A stretch of 64,000 nucleotides of DNA from Trichuris trichiura (GCA_037903355.1 JBAJFE010000038.1:1860001-1924000); one strand, 5' to 3'. Numbered from the stretch's first letter, positions 27,702 to 38,560 are shown. Made by a program: numbers and translations. Notes: generated from the sequence alone by a model not told the origin.

Positions 27702-30700
27702 ATGGCCGAGAAGGAAAGCAGTAGCTTCCCGAAGTTAAATGGTGTGAACTACCATGACTGGCGGTTCAACATGGAGTGGATGCTGAAGAAAAAGAAATTA
27801 TGGAAGTACGTTGATGGCTCGACTGTGCGACCGGAGCCCACTTCGGCAAACGTTGCTGAAGTTCAACGTTTTGACGAGCAGTCGGAGATTGCTCAGGCGA
27901 CTATTGTGCTCGCAATTGAGCCACTGCAGCAGCAGCACGTTCGTGACTGCGAATCAGCCCGCGATGTGTGGCTGAAACTGGAAGCGGCTTTTGAGCCCAA
28001 GTCAAGGCCACGAATGATGCAGCTTACTCGTGCCTTGATCGAAAATAAGTGTGCTGAGACCGAGCCCATGGAAGACTACGTGACGCGTACGAAGCGTCTG
28101 GCGGCACAGTTAAAGGAAGCTGGTCTCGAATTTAAGGACGATCAGTTGACAACGATTATGATTGCAAACCTCCCGTCAAGCTATGACTCAGTCGCTGCCG
28201 TTATCATGAATTGGGACGAGCGCAAATATGTGTTCGACAACGTCAAAGAAGCATTGTTGACAGAATATTGCCGTAGGCAGCAGCAAGCTGCGCAGAGAGG
28301 TGATGCGACTGAAGCGTTGACGACGAAGACGAAAGTTAGTTGTGCGACGGTAAGGAAAAACATCGATCGAGGAGTTCAGCGCAGGGGAAAGATCGTCTGC
28401 TTCAGCTGCCGTAAAACGGGGCACATCGCTCGACAGTGTCGAAATAAATCGGCCTGGCAGGTGCAGAAGCAAGCGAAAGACAGTGGGCTAAATGTCCAAT
28501 TGGAGGCAACGAATGCTGATGCTTTCATTCTCGACAGCGGTGCGACGCGCCACATCTGCAACAGGAAGGACTGGTTCTCAAAATTTCGTGCGACGGCGCC
28601 ATCAAGCGTTTATTCTGCCGACGACAGTAAAGAAGCGTTAGTGGCCGAAGGCGTTGGCACGGTGGAAGTCACATTGTATTGTGGCGCGCATGGAATGCTC
28701 AATACTCATCTTCAGAACGTGTTGTACGTACCGAAGTGCCGCAGAAACTTAATCTCGGTTTCCTCTCTAGAAAAGACAGGCCATTACGTCGTCATCAAAA
28801 ATAAATTGGCCCGAATTTACGATGTTGAAACCAAGGCGTTGATCGCCGAGGCGTGCGCTCGCGACGGACTATATGTCCTCAGAGCCAAAATCAGAGGTAA
28901 GAATGGAATGGCCCTTAATGTAGAGAAAATTGATGGTGATGTGTGGCATAAGCGTTTCTGTCATGTGAGTAATAAGGTACTGGAAAAGACCGCGAGGCAT
29001 AGTGCCGTCTCTGGCCTTGTAATCAGTGGTAATGTTCAGCCTCCCGCGTGTACAGACTGCATTGTTGGAAAATGCACACAGAGCAAGTGCGTCCCATCAA
29101 AGCGCCGGCAAACGAACAGAGTGCTGGAACTCGTGCACTCTGACATATGCGGCCCGATGCCAGTGAAGTCCCATGGAGGTGCGTTGTACTTCATGACGAT
29201 AGTTGATGATTTCAGTCGCAAAGTAATCGTGATGTGCCTGAAAGCTAAGTCAGAGGCAGCAGAGAGGCTGATGGAATTCATCCGAATGGCTGAGCGCCAA
29301 ACAGGACAAAAGGTGAAAACTATACGGACGGACAACGGCCTGGAATATTGCGGTACGATAATGTCCTCATTTTTAAAGAAGTCTGGCATTAAGCATGAGC
29401 GATCAAATGTGGAAACGCCACAAATGAACGGGGTCGCGGAAAGAGTCAACAGGACGTTGATGGACTTAGTTAGGTCCATGCTAAAATCAAGTGGTCTTCC
29501 GAAGCAGTTTTGGGCAGAAGCCGTAACGGCAGCAGCTTATGTAAGAAATCGCGTGTTGCATTCGTCGAATAATTCAGTACCGGAAACATTATGGTTAGGC
29601 AAGTCTATAAGTGTTAGACACTTACGAACTTATGGCTGCCTAGCATACGCGTACACGACCCGACAAGGTAGAAAGAAATTAGATGAGCGAGCAGAGCCGG
29701 GAATCATGGTCGGCTATGGCATCCGTACCGTTGGTTACCGAATTTGGTTGCCGGGTAGAGACAATGGCATTGGTGAAGTCATTGAAACCAAGCATGTGAA
29801 ATTTGTTGAAAATCGGATGGGCTTTAACACCCTATACAAAGTGGAAGATGTACGGCACGCAGCTCCGTCAGAGTGGGTGATAATCGACAGTGACCATGAA
29901 GATGACGCAGCGGAACGAGAATCGAACGTTGGCACGTCTGTGTCTGATGCCCCGAAAAGCGAAGAATCTGAAGGACTTCGTGAGCTGCAAGCGACCAGTG
30001 AGGATTCCGAAGAAGTAAAACAGGTGAGGCGGCAGCCAATGAGGCGATGTGTCAAGAGAGCAAAAGAAAAGGAGCACGAAGTAAACTTTACAGCGCTCGC
30101 CGACCCTGGCAGTGTAAGCGAGGCGCTGTCTTCCCCAGACTCGGCAAACTGGAAGAGAGCCATGGACGAAGAATATGAAAGTTTGCTGAAACGTCAAACT
30201 TGGGTCGAAGTAGATCTTCCGGAAAAGGCTTCGTATATCGGAAGTAAATGGGTGTTTCGTCGGAAGCTCGACAGCACTGGCAGCGTTGAAAGATATAAGG
30301 CACGCCTAGTAGCCCAAGGTTTCGGTCAAAAGGCAGGCATTGACTACAGTGAAACATATGCGCCGGTAGTAAGTCTCACTGTGATTAGGTTTTTGCTTTC
30401 GTTGAGCATGCAGTTTGGTTGGCATGTGCGCCACGTGGATGTGAAGTCTGCATACTTATATGGAAAGCTAGCTGAGGAAATATATATGAAATTGCCAGAG
30501 GGCTATGAGCACACCGTTGGTAAAGTTGCGAGACTTTTACGGCCAATCTATGGGCTGAAACAGTCTGGACGTGTGTGGAATGAAACGCTGACTGCATTTT
30601 TGGAGAAGCATGGTTTCCAAAGGCAGTGGTCTAGTAGCTGTGTTTATGTTTCATCAAATCAAATAATTATAGTTGTTTACGTTGACGACATCTTGTTGTT

Positions 30701-31667
30701 TCATTCGGACCCAAAGGAAATCGATAAGGTGGTTCAAGTCATGAAGGGCGAATATGACATTCATGACTTGGGTGAACTCAGTTATATTCTCGGTGTCAAA
30801 ATTCACAGGATGAAACATGAATTGCGAATGAGCCAATCAGCGTACATCGAGTCGATACTGCGAAAGTGCAGAATGGAGCTGTGTAAACCGGCGTCAACGC
30901 CGTTGGACCCCAGCGTGGAACTGTCAGTCGCTGACTGTCCGAAGACTCAAGCGGAGCGGGACGAAATGGCCATGGTGCCTTATCGTGAATTAATTGGCAG
31001 TCTTATGTACATAGCATTATCCACGCGCCCCGATATTCTCTTCGCCGTAACCAAGTTGTCGCAGTATAATTCCGATCCCGGCCGCGTGCACTGGAATCAG
31101 CTAAAACACGTGTTGCGTTACCTTAGCGCGACAAAAGACTGTGAGTTAACGTTTAAAAGAGGATATGGCAGCACGACTGAAATTCACTGTGATGCAGATT
31201 GGGCAGGTGATGTAGATGACCGGAAGTCATGGACTGGAATAACAGTGAAAGTTGGAGGAAACTTAGTCGGCTGGATCTCTAAAAAGCAGCAGTGTGTAGC
31301 CAGCTCAACAATGGAAGCGGAATACATGGCGTTGGCTGCAGCTGCAAAGGAAGCGAAATGGCTGCACATGATGTTTAAGGAACTGAAACTGGACGACCGC
31401 ATGTCCTTGCCTGTCGCTGTGTTTTGTGACAATCAGTCTGCGATAAAATTCGCAAGTAATCGAATAGAAAAGTCACGTAGTCGACACATTGACATTGCGT
31501 ATCATGTTGCACGCGAAATGGTCCAGGAGGCGACAGCGACGTTGAAGTACATACCTTCCAACGAGAACGTTGCAGACGTGTTAACGAAAACCCTACGTCC
31601 AGTTATGCAGAAAAGGGCATTGGAAATGCTGAACATGAAAAGTCAAGAAATAGGGGGGCATTGTTAG
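27702..31667 (+). CDS. Copia gag-pol polyprotein, intact (about 1321 aa)
   Basis: Order of domains is that of Ty1/Copia, with integrase before RT: gag (FPKLNGVNYHDWRFNMEWML), CCHC knuckle CFSCRKTGHIARQC near residue 233, protease FILDSGATRHICN near 277, GAG-pre-integrase (DVWHKRFCHV...CTDCIVGKC), integrase core (LVHSDICGPM near 480, RTDNGLEYC near 543, TPQMNGVAERVNRTLMD), RT (KSAYLYGKLAEEIYM; VVYVDDILLF near 993) and RNase H (HCDADWAGDVDDRKSWTG near 1163; STMEAEYMALA). All catalytic residues are visible. The frame is open from 27666, but the first ATG is at 27702. The stop (31665-31667) lies inside the 3' LTR (TG|TTAG), a compact feature. Confidence 0.97.
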   Translation: MAEKESSSFPKLNGVNYHDWRFNMEWMLKKKKLWKYVDGSTVRPEPTSANVAEVQRFDEQSEIAQATIVLAIEPLQQQHVRDCESARDVWLKLEAAFEPKSRPRMMQLTRALIENKCAETEPMEDYVTRTKRLAAQLKEAGLEFKDDQLTTIMIANLPSSYDSVAAVIMNWDERKYVFDNVKEALLTEYCRRQQQAAQRGDATEALTTKTKVSCATVRKNIDRGVQRRGKIVCFSCRKTGHIARQCRNKSAWQVQKQAKDSGLNVQLEATNADAFILDSGATRHICNRKDWFSKFRATAPSSVYSADDSKEALVAEGVGTVEVTLYCGAHGMLNTHLQNVLYVPKCRRNLISVSSLEKTGHYVVIKNKLARIYDVETKALIAEACARDGLYVLRAKIRGKNGMALNVEKIDGDVWHKRFCHVSNKVLEKTARHSAVSGLVISGNVQPPACTDCIVGKCTQSKCVPSKRRQTNRVLELVHSDICGPMPVKSHGGALYFMTIVDDFSRKVIVMCLKAKSEAAERLMEFIRMAERQTGQKVKTIRTDNGLEYCGTIMSSFLKKSGIKHERSNVETPQMNGVAERVNRTLMDLVRSMLKSSGLPKQFWAEAVTAAAYVRNRVLHSSNNSVPETLWLGKSISVRHLRTYGCLAYAYTTRQGRKKLDERAEPGIMVGYGIRTVGYRIWLPGRDNGIGEVIETKHVKFVENRMGFNTLYKVEDVRHAAPSEWVIIDSDHEDDAAERESNVGTSVSDAPKSEESEGLRELQATSEDSEEVKQVRRQPMRRCVKRAKEKEHEVNFTALADPGSVSEALSSPDSANWKRAMDEEYESLLKRQTWVEVDLPEKASYIGSKWVFRRKLDSTGSVERYKARLVAQGFGQKAGIDYSETYAPVVSLTVIRFLLSLSMQFGWHVRHVDVKSAYLYGKLAEEIYMKLPEGYEHTVGKVARLLRPIYGLKQSGRVWNETLTAFLEKHGFQRQWSSSCVYVSSNQIIIVVYVDDILLFHSDPKEIDKVVQVMKGEYDIHDLGELSYILGVKIHRMKHELRMSQSAYIESILRKCRMELCKPASTPLDPSVELSVADCPKTQAERDEMAMVPYRELIGSLMYIALSTRPDILFAVTKLSQYNSDPGRVHWNQLKHVLRYLSATKDCELTFKRGYGSTTEIHCDADWAGDVDDRKSWTGITVKVGGNLVGWISKKQQCVASSTMEAEYMALAAAAKEAKWLHMMFKELKLDDRMSLPVAVFCDNQSAIKFASNRIEKSRSRHIDIAYHVAREMVQEATATLKYIPSNENVADVLTKTLRPVMQKRALEMLNMKSQEIGGHC

Positions 31668-31807
31668 GATTTCTATACCTTTTCATACTGTATATTTTGT
31701 ACCTGAATACTAATCACTGTATTGCTGGTGTGTCACTTAGCGTGTGTGTCGCGCAGTACGGTGTGTCCTGCCGTGTCTCGAGTAAACTGGTCTACGGATC
31801 CTCATCA
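31662..31807 (+). repeat. 3' LTR of the Copia element
   Basis: 146 bp; followed by the AGATC duplication and the first part of DENND6 exon 1. Confidence 0.96.
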
Positions 31808-31881
31808 AGATCGAACGTTATTACACAGAAACAATGGATCCAGTTACCCAAATTCTTCAATCGAGGGGAAGAATTGTCCAT

Positions 31882-32177
31882 TTCCTCTGTACATACGTTT
31901 ACAAGAAGTGAGAAGAGGAATAATGCGAGAAATACCTGTGCCCGAAGCCATGAAGCTTGCTAAAGCGTTTATTTATGTTCATGGGTAACAGTGGTGAACA
32001 TATGCTTTTTTACAGTTTACTAAACTTCTACATACATTATGCATAAAACAGTACGTTTCTAGTGCGCAGGTATTAGCTTTACTGTGTTTGACAAAAGCGT
32101 TGGAACTGCGCTATTGCATCTATCTATGACAGAGTTGGCTGTACTGAATAAATTTGTTTTTACCAGCGCACACGCCA
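31882..32177. promoter_or_regulatory. shared intergenic promoter region of DENND6-like and ELAC2-like genes
   Basis: The two genes are divergent with about 300 bp between start codons. AG acceptors lie 5 bases before the DENND6 ATG (tgtaaacgtatgtacag) and 10 bases before the ELAC2 ATG (tttgtttttaccag). No clear TATA box is seen. The Copia insertion sits only about 70 bp into the DENND6 coding region and could also disturb ELAC2 expression. Confidence 0.5.
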
Positions 32178-35100
32178 ATGCAAAGTTTATATATCCGCTT
32201 CGTTAGGGTGCTTGATTCGTACATACCTTTACGCTCAGGATGCTGCGCATATTTGAGTGCCATGTCGTATAGTTCTTTGTGCCTACCACTGCATTCGCCG
32301 TCAAGTCTACATTTACCTGCCATGAAGAACGTAAACGTGGCGACATCGTCGAAGCGGCCCTTGCTTAGCGACGGAGCGCTAAGCGAGCCTTCACGCAAGC
32401 GTGGGAACGTTCAGGGCAAACTTGGAAAGTACACAGGTCCCCCTACGGCATATTTTGAGGTAATGATGAGAGCTACATCTTCTGATAATAGTGATCGCGT
32501 TTTTTACTGTAGGTAATACAGAATGGGTGCTTTGGTCGAGGTCGTTGCTTGTTTCTTTTCACAACGTCAGCCGCTTATTTGTTCAACGTTCCCGAGGGTA
32601 CGGAACGCTTGCTGTCAGAGCATGGAGTGCGCTATGGCAAGTTGCAGCATATATTTTTCACACGAGGCTCCTGGGATAACATCGGTGGTCTAAACGGTCT
32701 TATTCTTGGCCTTCGTAAAGCAGGAATTGGTGATTTGCATCTCCACGGCATCCCTGGCATTAGTAGTATGATACGCGGGGCGGAACATGTCTGCGAACAG
32801 GCTGGGCCACCTGTACGAATTCAGGAGCATTATGGTAATGATGCAATGTACGAAGATTGCAATATCCATGTTCATTATTTCAACTTAGGAAGGTTAGTAC
32901 GCTTAGTACAGCGTCAACAGTTATTCTTTGCCTTACAGTACTAGTTGTACAGATCCCTAAAGCAGTTTTGTTGTCCTCTTGCATTATGCAACCTATTGTT
33001 GGGGACTGAATGTCTGTTGCGTAGTCCGAGGTTAGTCGGAACGCTGATACTGATACTCAAAGGTTTTCCTTATTTGTTCATTTTATAATTTAGTCCTTCT
33101 GTTTCTTCGACCTATGGACAGAGTTCCATGACTTTTTATATTCATAATTTTGTGGTTTTTTGTAGCAGTATTGATGCGAATGAGGGTTTTTTAAAGTCAA
33201 TCAAAACGGCATAGATAAAGTGACACAGAACGAATTCCTCTACTACAGTAACGCCGCTGGATGTAAGCAACACCATGTCAATAAAAATGTTAGTAAAGCT
33301 AAGGGTTTTGTCCTTCTGGTCCGTTCCAGTAATCAGCTTTTTGTTATACGCCCATACATTGCGTTATTGTTGTTCCTTAATCTGCTTGACCAAAACTGCG
33401 TTCAAATTTTAAAACATTTAATGACAAATCGTGATCGTTTGCAGGAAAGAAAATTCGGACCCGCATACCGCTTCGCCATCCTTCCTGGCTAACTATGCAT
33501 ATTTGGTCCGAGTCAAACAAAAACCACCCAAACTGCTATTGGAAAAGTGTGTACAACAGAAGGTGCCGGTGGGTCCATTGCTTGGAAAATTGCAGGCCGG
33601 TATTGACGTCCAGTTGGACGACGGTCGAATTATTCTTTCCGCCGACGTTTTGGAAAAACCTGAACCATGTCCCGCTTTTGCTATTATTGAATGCGCTGAC
33701 ATTCACTCTTTAAACAGACTGTGTCTATTGAAGGCGTTTGATCATCTCCTCAAAGCTGACGAAAAGTTGTACGCCGTCGTTCATTTCACTGAAAAGGAAG
33801 TTTTCGATAATAGCGGCTATCAGTGTTGGCTTGGACAATTCAAGCCGGAAACGAAACATTTTGTCTTAAATGAATTCATGTCGCCCTACAAACCGCACAG
33901 CGAAGCGATATTCAGATTCAACGTTCAGTTGAATCGTGTCAGCAAAAATATATTCCCATTCCTTCATGTGAACACCTACGCTGAAACTGCGCCGGACTGT
34001 GAAACAACCATTATGTCAACTGAACCATGGCTCAGATTTGCGTTGCGACCTAATGCTGGTCACACCGAAATTGTCAAACCGCCTTTCAGCTCTTCCGCTC
34101 TTACCGACCTTATAGAATCTGAGAGCGACGTTGTCAAAGAAATTGCTTACTTCCAGGCAGAAGCTGACAAACATGTGGTCAACAAAGAGGACGAGTTGCC
34201 GTCTTTGACTTTCTTGGGCACGTCATCGGCTGCACCCGTGCGAACTCGCAACGTTTCCGGCTTGCTTGTACACCTTACCAAAGATTGTTCATTGTTGTGC
34301 GACTGTGGCGAGTCGACCTTTCAACAAATTTGTACACTCTACGATAAGTCGCAAGCCTTAGCCGTTCTTCGATCCATAAAGTTTATATTCATTAGCCACA
34401 TGCATGCAGATCATTTCTTCGGCCTGGCGACCCTATTGTTGCAACGTAAACTTGCTTTCACCAGAAATGGCTTTCCTTATGAACCAGTATTTTTGATGTG
34501 CCCACAAAGTCTGCCTAGCATAATGGTTTTGTTCAAGCCGTACGTTGGCAACTTGGGCGAACTATATAGGCACATATACACGCATCGACGGAAAGTAATG
34601 GACGCTAGTTCGCTGACGTAAGCATCTACACTTTCCACCGCTTATTATTTTTAACCTTTCCAGCAATCTGCAAGACGCTTTGGATGCTCTCCGTTTAAAG
34701 CGACTGCAGTGTGTCCCAGTGATTCATCCAATGGGTGCCCATGGATTGGTTATCACCACCGATCAAGAGAGAACGATTGTATATTCAGGCGATACAAGAC
34801 CTTGCCAAGAGCTAATATCGGCTGGTCAAGGAGCCGATCTGCTTATTCATGAGGCAACAATGGAGGATAACTTGAACGAAGAAGCATGCATAAAGAAGCA
34901 TTGTACAATTTCCGAGGCCATTGGTGTTGGTCAGTCGATGGGTGCCCGATTCACCTTGTTAACTCATTTCAGCGGCCGATACTCCAAGCTGCCCTTAGTA
35001 GATTCAAAGCACGACAGTGCCCCAGTAGGATTCGCTTTTGATTTCATGCACGTATCCTTAGGGCAATTGAAGCTTTTACCTTTAATCTTGCCGGTGCTTA

Positions 35101-35207
35101 GGGTCCTCTTTCGTTCGGAGTACGACCAGATGCTTCAACGAACGGAAAGGGCCACTCTAAAGAAAGAAATTGCGCAGCGGGAACTTGTGTCCGCAACGCT
35201 ATCGTAA
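32178..35207 (+). CDS. ELAC2: ELAC2-like long-form RNase Z, tRNA 3' endonuclease (4 exons)
   Basis: Exons 32178-32459, 32513-32892, 33445-34617, 34664-35207, about 792 residues in frame. The N-terminal half is the degenerate metallo-beta-lactamase of long RNase Z (FNVPEGTERLL, FTRGSWDNIGGLNGLIL). The C-terminal half carries the active site: LTFLGTSSAAPVRTRNVS, SHMHADHFFG (HxHxDH near residue 538), VYSGDTRPC, LLIHEATMED and LLTHFSGRYSK. It removes 3' trailers from nuclear and mitochondrial tRNA precursors. Two in-frame starts exist: ATG 32178 gives an Arg-containing, presequence-like leader, and ATG 32322 starts MKNVNVATSSKRP, like the dual mitochondrial/nuclear starts of animal ELAC2. Intron 2 (32893-33444) is long; an optional extra exon near 33174-33195 is possible. 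Confidence 0.9.
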
Positions 35208-35332
35208 ATGTTCCGCAGTAAAGTGAATTTTTTTGAATAAGGCTCTTAAAGTGTTCCGTTAAGTCATCTTTTATCCTGTTAGTTTAGCCTTCAGCCGTTT
35301 TCGTGTATGCTTATGCGCCTCAATAGGTGTAC

Positions 35333-36185
35333 ATGGGTACCGATGGAGATGATCAGCAGCCGGACGCTGTTTCGAAAAAGCAGCTGAAGAGGCAACGGAA
35401 AAGGGAGCAATGGCTGTTGAGACGTAAGGAGCGACGCAAACGTGAACAAGAAAGGCGAAAGCAACGCCGGGCCGAAGCTCGAAAAGCTGGTCAACCTACA
35501 AAGCCAGGTCGCAAGACCCTCAAACGCACACCAATGGAATCATCGCAGTGTCGCCAACGAGTTGCAGTGGATATGTCATTCGATAGTCTTATGAGTGAAA
35601 GGGACCAACAAAAAGCTATCAGACAATTGGGTCACTGCTACGCGGTTAATCGACGTGCAGCAAATCCTATTCAGATGTACATTGTCAATTTTTGCGGTTA
35701 GTCAATCGACACAAATCTGGGCTGTTCGTGAAATTATTTTTGCAGGTTCTTCGCGCATTTTGTTCGACGGAACGGAGGGTAACTCAAACTGGGACGTCCT
35801 ATTGAAAAGCGAACCTTTGACTACTGTATTCGACAAAAGTGATATAGTCTATTTGAGCAGCGAATCGCCAAACTGTTTAGACGAACTGGACGAGACAAAG
35901 GTGTACGTTATAGGAGGCCTTGTGGATCACAACCATTACAAGGGAAAATGTCTGGACGTAGCTGAGAGCAATGGTATAGCGCACGCAAGACTTCCAATCG
36001 AAGAGCATATGAACCTAAAGACGCGAAGAGTGCTTACCATCAACCACGTTTTCGAAATACTGCTGCGTTACACGGAGAATCGAAGCTGGAAAACCTCATT
36101 CGATATGGTTATACCAATGCGCAAGCGTTGTCTCTCCGAGACATCTGTTGGGCCAACGGAACCAAAATTGCTTACTCCTGTTTAG
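35333..36185 (+). CDS. TRMT10A: TRMT10A/B-like tRNA (m1G9) methyltransferase (2 exons, 267 aa)
   Basis: Exons 35333-35696 and 35746-36185. A lysine/arginine-rich N-terminus (KKQLKRQRKREQWLLRRKE) precedes the SPOUT domain: VAVDMSFDSLMSERDQQK, CYAVNRRAANPIQMYIVN, DIVYLSSESPNCLDELDE, VYVIGGLVDHNHYKGK, HARLPIEEHM, TINHVFEILL. VGGLVDHN and DMSFDxLM are typical of cytosolic/nuclear TRMT10A, which methylates N1 of G9 using S-adenosylmethionine. An AG acceptor (cctcaatag) ends six bases before the ATG. The last 14 coding bases overlap the end of the convergent PIGS-like gene. Confidence 0.9.
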
Positions 36186-37789
36186 TCTTGGCATATTTCA
36201 ACGAACGGACCATACGGAAGACGGAAAGGACAACTGGGAAACAAACGGGCAGAAAAAGGGGAACGTATATTGCATACTTCTGGTCTTCGGGGAAATACAA
36301 CAATGAGAGCAATGAGTGGTCAAAGAATGCCTGCTCTGAATACCTATAGGCAATACTTGCGTTCACCGCGGCAGCAGTCAGATTTACAGGCACCGTCAGA
36401 GAGCTATAGGCAGCCTCAAGTGCTATTACACTCTTGTCTATTCTTGATGCAACTTCGTCATTGATGACAATATTTGATATTCGATTAAGCAGACTGATTA
36501 GAGAAGTAAGTGTTCGCATGCTGGTCAGAACATTGTCGGCACACGCGTGATACATAAGCATTTGCAGCTCCCATGGGCAGATAGGCGCTCTACGGCGTTC
36601 AACGGATTGGTCAGTGCCCAGTCCAAGAAAGTTTCTTAACAGAGCCACCATAGCTAGCTGAGTGTCTTTTCCAAGTCCCTCACTGACATCGCCGTTCACT
36701 ATTACAACGCCTCCCCATCCATTGACCACGAAACTATTATACATAGCTATACTGCCATCCTCTTTCAATATATATAAAGGAGAAACTTCTTCCGGTGTCA
36801 AATAGATAAGCAATCGCACCACTGGCCTAGTTGTCGCGTAAGAGCCCATGTAACTTTCCATAGAATTGATTAAATGAGGCAGTTTCTCCGCTTCCAGGTA
36901 ATGGAAGGAACCATTGTTGTTTGGTGTTACCGGAAAGTTTATGTAATATAACATCTGCGATGTAATAGAAATTTGAATAACAGGATTCAGTGTGGCAAGA
37001 AATTCGTCAACGATAGGCAGGTACAGTCTACTGTATGCTTCAACTTTCTGCAGTCCATCAGGAATGGGATCAACCAGAAATAATTCCAAGGCGTACTTTG
37101 TTCGCACTGTGCTGATATCCGTGTCGGGAACATTTTCTGACGAAGTGCTTCGGAGGTTCTTTACTTCCAAGCTTGTCAGTCGAGCTTCCTTGATGAACAC
37201 GTGAAGAATGTGATGGGCAATGCGAGCGGCCAGGTCAACAGCTTGGCCATTAGCGACAACGTATATGTCAGGAGGATACTGGCAACCAACAAAAGTGTCG
37301 TACGGAATGGAAAGGCCAACAGGCAAAAGAAATACCAGCAGATTGCCAAAAAGTTCAGTAGAAAGGTTATACTGGACTGTTTTCATTGTTGCTGATAGCT
37401 TTGGGCCAAGAAGATTGGCTCTTTCTTCGTCCAGAGCAGCACGCGACGTGTACCTTTAAACAATCATTCTAATGTTGAAAGTGAAATTCAAGCATTTACC
37501 CAAAGTTGAAAACCAAATGCTCGCTCACTTTTCTCTTCGACAAAATGTTTGTAAGGTGATCTTTTATAGCGATGGCAAATTTCTCGTCGCTACTTTCCAG
37601 CCATACTAATGTGACGTTAAGTGACAGAAGGAGTTCCCGTTGAGATAGATCGGAAATTCGGTCGTACGGTAGATTAGCACGATATGTCCTGGTGGTTGTC
37701 CACCAAACTGGCAAGCCAACAAGTACAAATAGCAACACGAAAACCAAAGCAGCATAATTGTTGCCACGTTTCTCGGAACAGTCAAACAT
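36172..37789 (-). CDS. PIGS: PIGS-like subunit of the GPI transamidase complex (2 exons, 523 aa)
   Basis: Exon 1 37789-37500, intron 37499-37454 (46 bp), exon 2 37453-36172. N-terminal membrane anchor (ALVFVLLFVLVGLPVWW, residues about 13-30), a long lumenal part with LPYDRISDL, YALELFLVDP, GWGGVVIVN and FLGLGTD, and a second membrane segment near the C-terminus (YAIYVPLFLPVCFPVVL). Two-anchor topology and size match PIG-S (about 550 residues), part of the ER complex that attaches GPI anchors to proteins. The start is the first ATG of the open frame, just before the anchor. The stop overlaps TRMT10A by 14 bp, tail to tail. Confidence 0.9.
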
Positions 37790-37854
37790 GGTCACATACA
37801 GTTTCGTTTTTTTCTTTTGTTCTTTTGACGCTTCAAGGGCGTCCTTTTGGCAAA

Positions 37855-38560
37855 ATGGCTACTTTTGTCGATCAGTGACTTCTAGAAAAGTTTTCTTGAA
37901 TGAAGCGCACCCTAAAGTTGGACCTACCGATGGCGACTGAGAACAGTCATTGGATAAAGTCACGTACAGTACGCAAAAAAACTGAAATGCTGCAGAGACA
38001 TAAATGCAATAACGAACAACCAGCTCGGGCAACGAATCCACTGCATAAACGATGCCATCGTTTCGCCCGACTACGACCATGACTTCAGCAACACAAGCGT
38101 GTCAAGGCTAAACATTGGACAGCTAATTTTACTGATTTAAGGCAATTTTTCAGTCACTGAAAATGGAAAGCTGAAACTTTGTGAACATGTAAAAGCAGTA
38201 AATACTTTTCATCGTATCTCCATTTTCAATCTTCCGGATAAAGAAACTTCACACCCGCTGCGGTCCCGACCGCTTATTACAGTAATCGCAAAGTGTGTTC
38301 ATGATCCATACGCACCAGCGAGTGTAAATTATAATACCGCGTTACGCGTTGCCATCGCTCCTGTATAATCAAAGCTGGAATGTGGACGTCGGAATACCAG
38401 TCAGACGTTTTGTCAAGCTAGCAAACCGCCTTGAAAAAACAGTGCGCTTTCCAGGAATAAAGGGAAAAGGCGCCACCAAGCTAACTGCCACGAGCTTAGA
38501 AGGAGCGTTTGAACGTGCACCCAAAGGCACTGATCTGAAAAAACTTTGCTTAGGCTAGCC
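37855..38560 (+). other. possible unrecognised spliced gene
   Basis: Several coding-like open stretches lie one after the other on the plus strand. About 37960-38130 reads through INDAIVSPDYDHDFSNTS; a frame opening at an acceptor (caatttttcag, 38142-38152) reads HRISIFNLPDKETSHPLRSR and AKCVHDPYAPASVNYNTALR to 38361; a third frame, 38349-38558, reads SWNVDVGIPVRRFVKLANRL. No start and no splice set joins all of them, and I do not recognise the protein. It could be one gene of about 200 residues. Confidence 0.35.

Larger units (their letters stand above)
27436..31807 (+). mobile_element. complete Copia (Ty1-type) LTR retrotransposon, identical LTRs, in DENND6 exon 1
   Basis: Two 146-bp LTRs (27436-27581, 31662-31807; TGTTAGGATT...CCTCATCA) read as identical. 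The 5-bp target duplication AGATC lies at 27431-27435 and 31808-31812. A primer-binding site follows the 5' LTR and a purine tract (aggggggc) precedes the 3' LTR. One intact gag-pol ORF. All point to a very young, potentially active copy. Confidence 0.97.
24876..31881 (-). pseudogene. DENND6: DENND6-like Rab GEF gene (17 exons), exon 1 split by a Copia element
   Basis: Start ATG 31881-31879. Exon 1 (31881-31813 continuing 27435-27409) is interrupted after FDL of ITFDLEVGQSLE. Further exons: 27353-27272, 27226-27114, 27020-26982, 26928-26823, 26768-26689, 26568-26525, 26475-26298, 26242-26079, 26029-25926, 25866-25810, 25759-25605, 25541-25488, 25439-25330, 25284-25182, 25127-25053, 25007-24876. 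With the element removed these join in phase into 563 residues. Family landmarks: CYLAFPDSNSG, DPVPGAMLSLPFMG, LPSVHEP, LLWELVLLGE, YDFRPYFTVQDNDFKEF, NRPSEAQTLIIRR, KGDWIGLYR. DENND6 proteins activate endosomal Rabs through a DENN domain. Intron 13 (25440-25487) is GC-AG. No other damage is seen, so the loss is new or polymorphic. The acceptor of exon 8 and lack of an intron inside it are less certain. Confidence 0.88.

Noticed and set aside
29036..29479. Minus-strand ORFs inside the Copia gag-pol gene
   Set aside because: Antisense shadows of the integrase/RT frame with no domains.
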